From contig NC_057769.1 in the NCBI RefSeq assembly GCF_010389155.1, forward strand, positions 33,403,548 to 33,467,547: a DNA stretch of 64,000 nt. Direction: 5' to 3'. A program made the position numbers and the translations under genes. The notes under the pieces are model-generated. The model did no database searches, had not been told where the DNA came from, and saw nothing but the letters and a program-made list of their open reading frames with translations. Positions within the stretch are counted from its first letter, which is position 1. Every line of letters begins with the position of its first letter. Shown here piece after piece: positions 60,266-64,000 of this stretch. This stretch comes from Erigeron canadensis (lineage: Eukaryota; Streptophyta; Magnoliopsida; Asterales; Asteraceae).

Positions 60266-60420
60266 AGGATTAAATGATTGATGATGACAAAAAAAAAAAA
60301 CCCTATTTTTTTTTTAATCTGAATCTGATATCAAGAAATTCAAAAAAATAAAATAAAATCTATTGTGTGTGTGTGTGTGTGTGGAGGGGGAAAGGGAGAG
60401 GGGGGAATGAAAAGGAGTGG
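60266..60420 (-). promoter_or_regulatory. 5' leader of the repeat-protein gene with microsatellite
   Basis: Plus-strand (GT)n at 60363-60383 and A/T runs at 60290-60315 lie just upstream of the start codon. The leader is CT-rich when read in gene orientation. No TATA box was fixed. Confidence 0.4.
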
Positions 60421-63410
60421 GAATATATTTTTGAATTTTTTTTACAAATGCGAAGGAGCGGCCTTCTAAAAATTAGAACGTTATTCTTCTTTTTGGGTCA
60501 ACTATAGTACTATCTATATGTTGGCCTGTTGGGTAAGGATGACAATGGGGTTGGGTTTGGGACAAGTTTAAGTAATTTTGTATCTGGACCCGATTATAAA
60601 ACTAGTTATCAAATACATTACAAAATCCGACGTGTCCTTGTGGGTGTTGCAATTTTTGGGATCACTTTTGATGCGACACACCTCCCTTGATGCAAGCTGA
60701 CGACGGGATGAGATTTTATGGGGGAATATTGTGCATCAATTATGCGCATTAGTTGGTGATCTTGTACAATTTTTTATTTGCCTAGTTAGGTCTTGTATGT
60801 ATATTACAAGCTCAATAGATAATAAGCATTCAAACAATGGTAAGCTATCATTCTGGTAATAATCAAAATTTTCTTTGTGGGATACATTAAAAAGATCATT
60901 TTCTTTTCAAATAATGTTAATAAACTTAAATAAACTTTTGTGTTCAATATGTTGACCACGATCTATTTTACAGGATATTGTAGGTACTATTTATTGAGGG
61001 GAATTACTCGGATTATTATGTGGGAGTGGGATTTGGTTGTTTTTTTTAAACTTATATATAATAATCAGTATTGATTGTGATCGAACGTTTGTATGATTAA
61101 TATATCCCTTCTTGTGAGTTGTGCTAGTGATACTCGTAATTAAATAGATTGCCATGATCACTTGTGCACTTTGAAAGAGGCCTCATTATGTGAATTGAAA
61201 TGGTAGCGAACACACTAGTCTAATAGGTTGGATAAACTCGATAAACATATCTTATAATGTTTCACAATGGCAAGACATTGTGAAATGTGAATTACGTCTT
61301 AAGATGGAGATTAATATTAAAATCGATCTGAGGCCATGAAGTGTTCATTAGCATTTTTGTCGTCTTCTACAATATTTGCTTGTAGATGTCATTGTCTATA
61401 ATCGGTATTTATATTTTTCTTTTATCCACATTACTTTTTGACACAACAAAACTTAAAAAATGCATTTTAATGTTTGGTTTATCTTGGAACTAGCATCAAT
61501 GTCTCGATGATTTGTCTTTTGACAAACTTTAGATCATGCAGAAATACTTTTATTTGATGTTGAAAAATGAACTTTGTGGTATTAATAAATCTTGTTTGCT
61601 TTAAAATTTCCTCTCCCTAACACTAAAGGGTATGAGGCGGAATATGGCGTTTTGGCTTAGAACGCGTATGGAAAGCTCACTACATGGCCCCTTTCCATTA
61701 GGCGTTTCAAGCATTTTCCCCCCTCCTTTACGACTGTGCAAAAACTTTGACTTATACACCTACTTTTTCAATTTTTCATGTCAACTTTATCTTTTTTTTT
61801 TTTCCGTTTTTCACTTTTCCAAACTTCCAAGCAATGAAAATGAACCAAGTGTGAGAAAGATGCCCTATGGTAGTGTGTTGCCTCATTCACCTCATTTCTA
61901 CAAGATGTCTAGCTTGCTTACATGACGCCATATAGCGAAAGACCCCCTTCATGGGAAGGACTTGTAACGTTTAGTCTAATTTAGCGTTTTGTATTGTATT
62001 GAGTTTTTTTGATGGATTTAGATTGGTCATTTTCATCAAAAAAGTTGCGATCTAAATTGGTCATTTTCATCAAAAAAGTTGCGATCTAAATTGGTCATTT
62101 TCATCAAAAAAAGCCACTATGATCATCAAAAAAGTTTTTTAATGTCTAGTTTGCTTACATGCCTTATGGTAGTGAGTTTTTTAGACTGGCTCTTGAAAAA
62201 CAATAACTAGCCGCTATGATCATCAAAAAAGTTGCGATCTAGATTGGTCATTTAGCACCTTAGCAGTTAAAAAAAAAAATATTGTTACGTACGAGTTACA
62301 ATCCAGATTAGTCATTTTCATCCTTTTCTTAATAACAAAGATAGCTCCTTAACTGTTTGACTTTTCAGTGTCAGATTAATCACACTTACTTGCATAGCCT
62401 AACTTTTAACTCATCCCAACAAAAAAATCTGTAAAAAAGGTTTAATCATCATTAACATAACATAAGAGTAAACCCATATAATCTACCAGTTCACTGGCTA
62501 CCTCATTTTCAATCATAGTCAAATTTCTATCTATAACCTCATCGGTCCAAATTTAATCACACAACCTTTAAATAGCAAAACCCGCACTTTTCACATACAA
62601 TACCATCATATGATACCCAACCTAGCTAACCCTCATAAACCCCCCCATTTTAATGATTTTCTATATACTAACACCTATTTGCAGCTGCAGTCCTTTCCTT
62701 TTTACCTTTTTCCTATTTTCAATATCATTAACATGCTATGTTTATTAAATCAATATATCTGACACCCACATTTTTAAGTACCTACATTTTTTTCCACTTA
62801 ACGATTTACATTTGATGAGATAAAACATTTTGAATTATTTGGATAAATTTCTATTATTTTACTAAGGGAGAGAAAAGGAAAAAAGAATTTGTGGTTCATA
62901 ATGGTTTTCGCGTAATTTTTTTCCAAAGTTTTTGAGATAACCCATCACAAAATTTATACTATATACATATTAAAATATATCATATATTTTAGATGTTACA
63001 AAAAACATTACCTTTGACCACGATTTCAAATGCAATAATCCAATATCCGATTTTAAATTCAATGTCAAACCGCCAATTACTATCGATACGATCAATGGCG
63101 AGATTAAAGAAATGAATTGAAAACAATTATGAAAATACACAGGGAACGCATGAACTCGAATGCTTAACCGTAATGCTCTCATTATAGACATATGTTGGAC
63201 ACACTTAAAGACAACTCAGTAAAAAAAAAAAAAGAGAAGAAATTAAGAACGTTTAGCGTGTTATTAAAATTTTAAAACATAACATGTATATATCATGATT
63301 CATGACTTTCATCCTTTAAGATTGTCTTCATGCGCTTTAGCCCTTGTTTTTCTAAAGTTACACGTGTATCAGTTATACGAGTAACATATTATTTTGCATA
63401 TATTGTCACA
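60421..63410. other. Intergenic region
   Basis: No gene I can support. 61620-61950 contains a GC-richer block (GGCGTTTTGGCTTAGAACGC) with a 97-codon open frame that looks like repeat sequence rather than a gene. A plus-strand open stretch at about 62994-63117 (ITFDHDFKCNNPISDF) is of unknown origin. Confidence 0.4.
62022..62110. repeat. 34-bp tandem repeat, about 2.5 copies
   Basis: Unit ATTGGTCATTTTCATCAAAA followed by AAGTTGCGATCTAA. Full copies follow directly, with partial copies (ATCATCAAAAAAGTTGCGAT) further on at about 62120 and 62220. Confidence 0.9.
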
Positions 63411-64000
63411 CTAGCTAATCAATCCGGATTCAACCCGGGCTATTTAATCAAAATTTTAAAACTAAAATGTAATTTGTGTTTAACTTCATTTTCATTTTTA
63501 TTATTGTGATACATTATCTTTACTATTGCCAAACGTTATATTCGTAATACATTGTATCAGAATATCATTGTTATCGATATAAGGTAATTTAGAACATATT
63601 ATAAACAACTTTTTTTACAATATTAACTTTGCAAACCTACTTTATTAAAAATACATGATCAAACACGAAGCACAAAAGTTAAAAGGTTAAATACACACAT
63701 ACTAAAAAATATAAATACATATTACACAGACATACATTTCTATATCTATATCATTATATAAAACAATATAATCCCCAACATCAATCGAGCTTCAAATTTC
63801 CAAACCTGTCCAATAAAAAAATTAAAAATGACTTAAAGAAAACTAAACATAAAAGCTTTATTATTCGTACATATAGGTATCTTGAAATTTGAGTTAGGAG
63901 GACAAAAGAAAAACTTACTTAAAAATCAAAGGAGCTACAAATATGTTTTAAAAGCAGCAAAAATAGTTGCCGAAAGGGTGACAAACAACATCAAAAAGAT
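63411..64000 (-). mobile_element. Helitron-like 3' end, element running off the window
   Basis: The minus-strand 3' end is CTAG at 63411-63414 before T, with a weak CCGG/CCGG hairpin (63424-63427 with 63435-63438). The 5' end would lie beyond 64000. No gene seen in the visible part. Confidence 0.35.

Noticed and set aside
61632..61925. 97-codon open frame with GC-richer start
   Set aside because: Sequence looks like dispersed repeat; no splice sites or protein similarity I can name.
62970..63191. 73-codon minus-strand open frame and its plus-strand counterpart
   Set aside because: Could be a retroelement scrap, but no motif supports it; no gene called.
1..64000. tRNA genes, CRISPR arrays, bacterial-type operons
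   Set aside because: None seen; the only pol III-like boxes belong to SINE-like repeats, and the window is plant nuclear DNA.

Overview
This is nuclear DNA from a eudicot plant. It has AT-rich intergenic sequence, GT-AG introns, four multi-exon plant genes (two with spliced 5' UTRs, as far as can be read) and dense plant transposon debris. The repeat style (Helitron-like ends with CCGC/GCGG hairpins, TGTAACACCCC LTRs, a tRNA-derived SINE) reminds me of Asteraceae, but that is an impression, not a demonstration.

Layout. 650-6933 (+): complete 14-exon malectin-like/LRR receptor kinase (924 aa when spliced). 8300-11873: long Helitron-like element read from the minus strand, with a smaller one nested inside. 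12048-14921: two broken copies of an F-box/DUF295-type gene; the second is fused directly to a truncated Ty3/gypsy pol fragment (14922-16375), which is itself cut off by a foldback MITE. 17331-23873: a run of Helitron-like elements. 24017-27583: a probable LTR interrupted by a 1508-bp solo LTR with perfect 5-bp target duplications. 28240-31352 (+): NF-YB transcription factor subunit gene with a 6-nt microexon. 32045-34346: two short hAT-like elements with 8-bp target duplications. 35370-44703 (+): UPL4-type HECT ubiquitin ligase (16 coding exons, 1513 aa) with one GC-AG intron and two insertions in its introns. 45560-49550: a third F-box relic, a SINE, another Helitron-like copy, tandem repeats and two order-scrambled 18S rDNA fragments. 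51177-60265 (-): a 12-exon gene of unknown function (1247 aa) built around about a dozen copies of a ~51-residue acidic repeat. 60420-64000: intergenic, with a 34-bp tandem repeat and the 3' end of one more Helitron-like element.

The four intact genes look unrelated: surface signalling (receptor kinase), transcription (NF-YB), protein turnover (UPL4) and an unknown acidic/Ser-rich protein. There is no operon-like logic. The most unusual object is the 51177-60265 gene. Its repeat has been amplified both inside one large exon (nine tandem units) and as separate phase 1-1 exons, and near its 3' end a ~100-bp tandem duplication appears to have made an extra in-frame 33-nt exon. All exon boundaries come from reading splice sites and checking frame; no alignment or transcript evidence was available.
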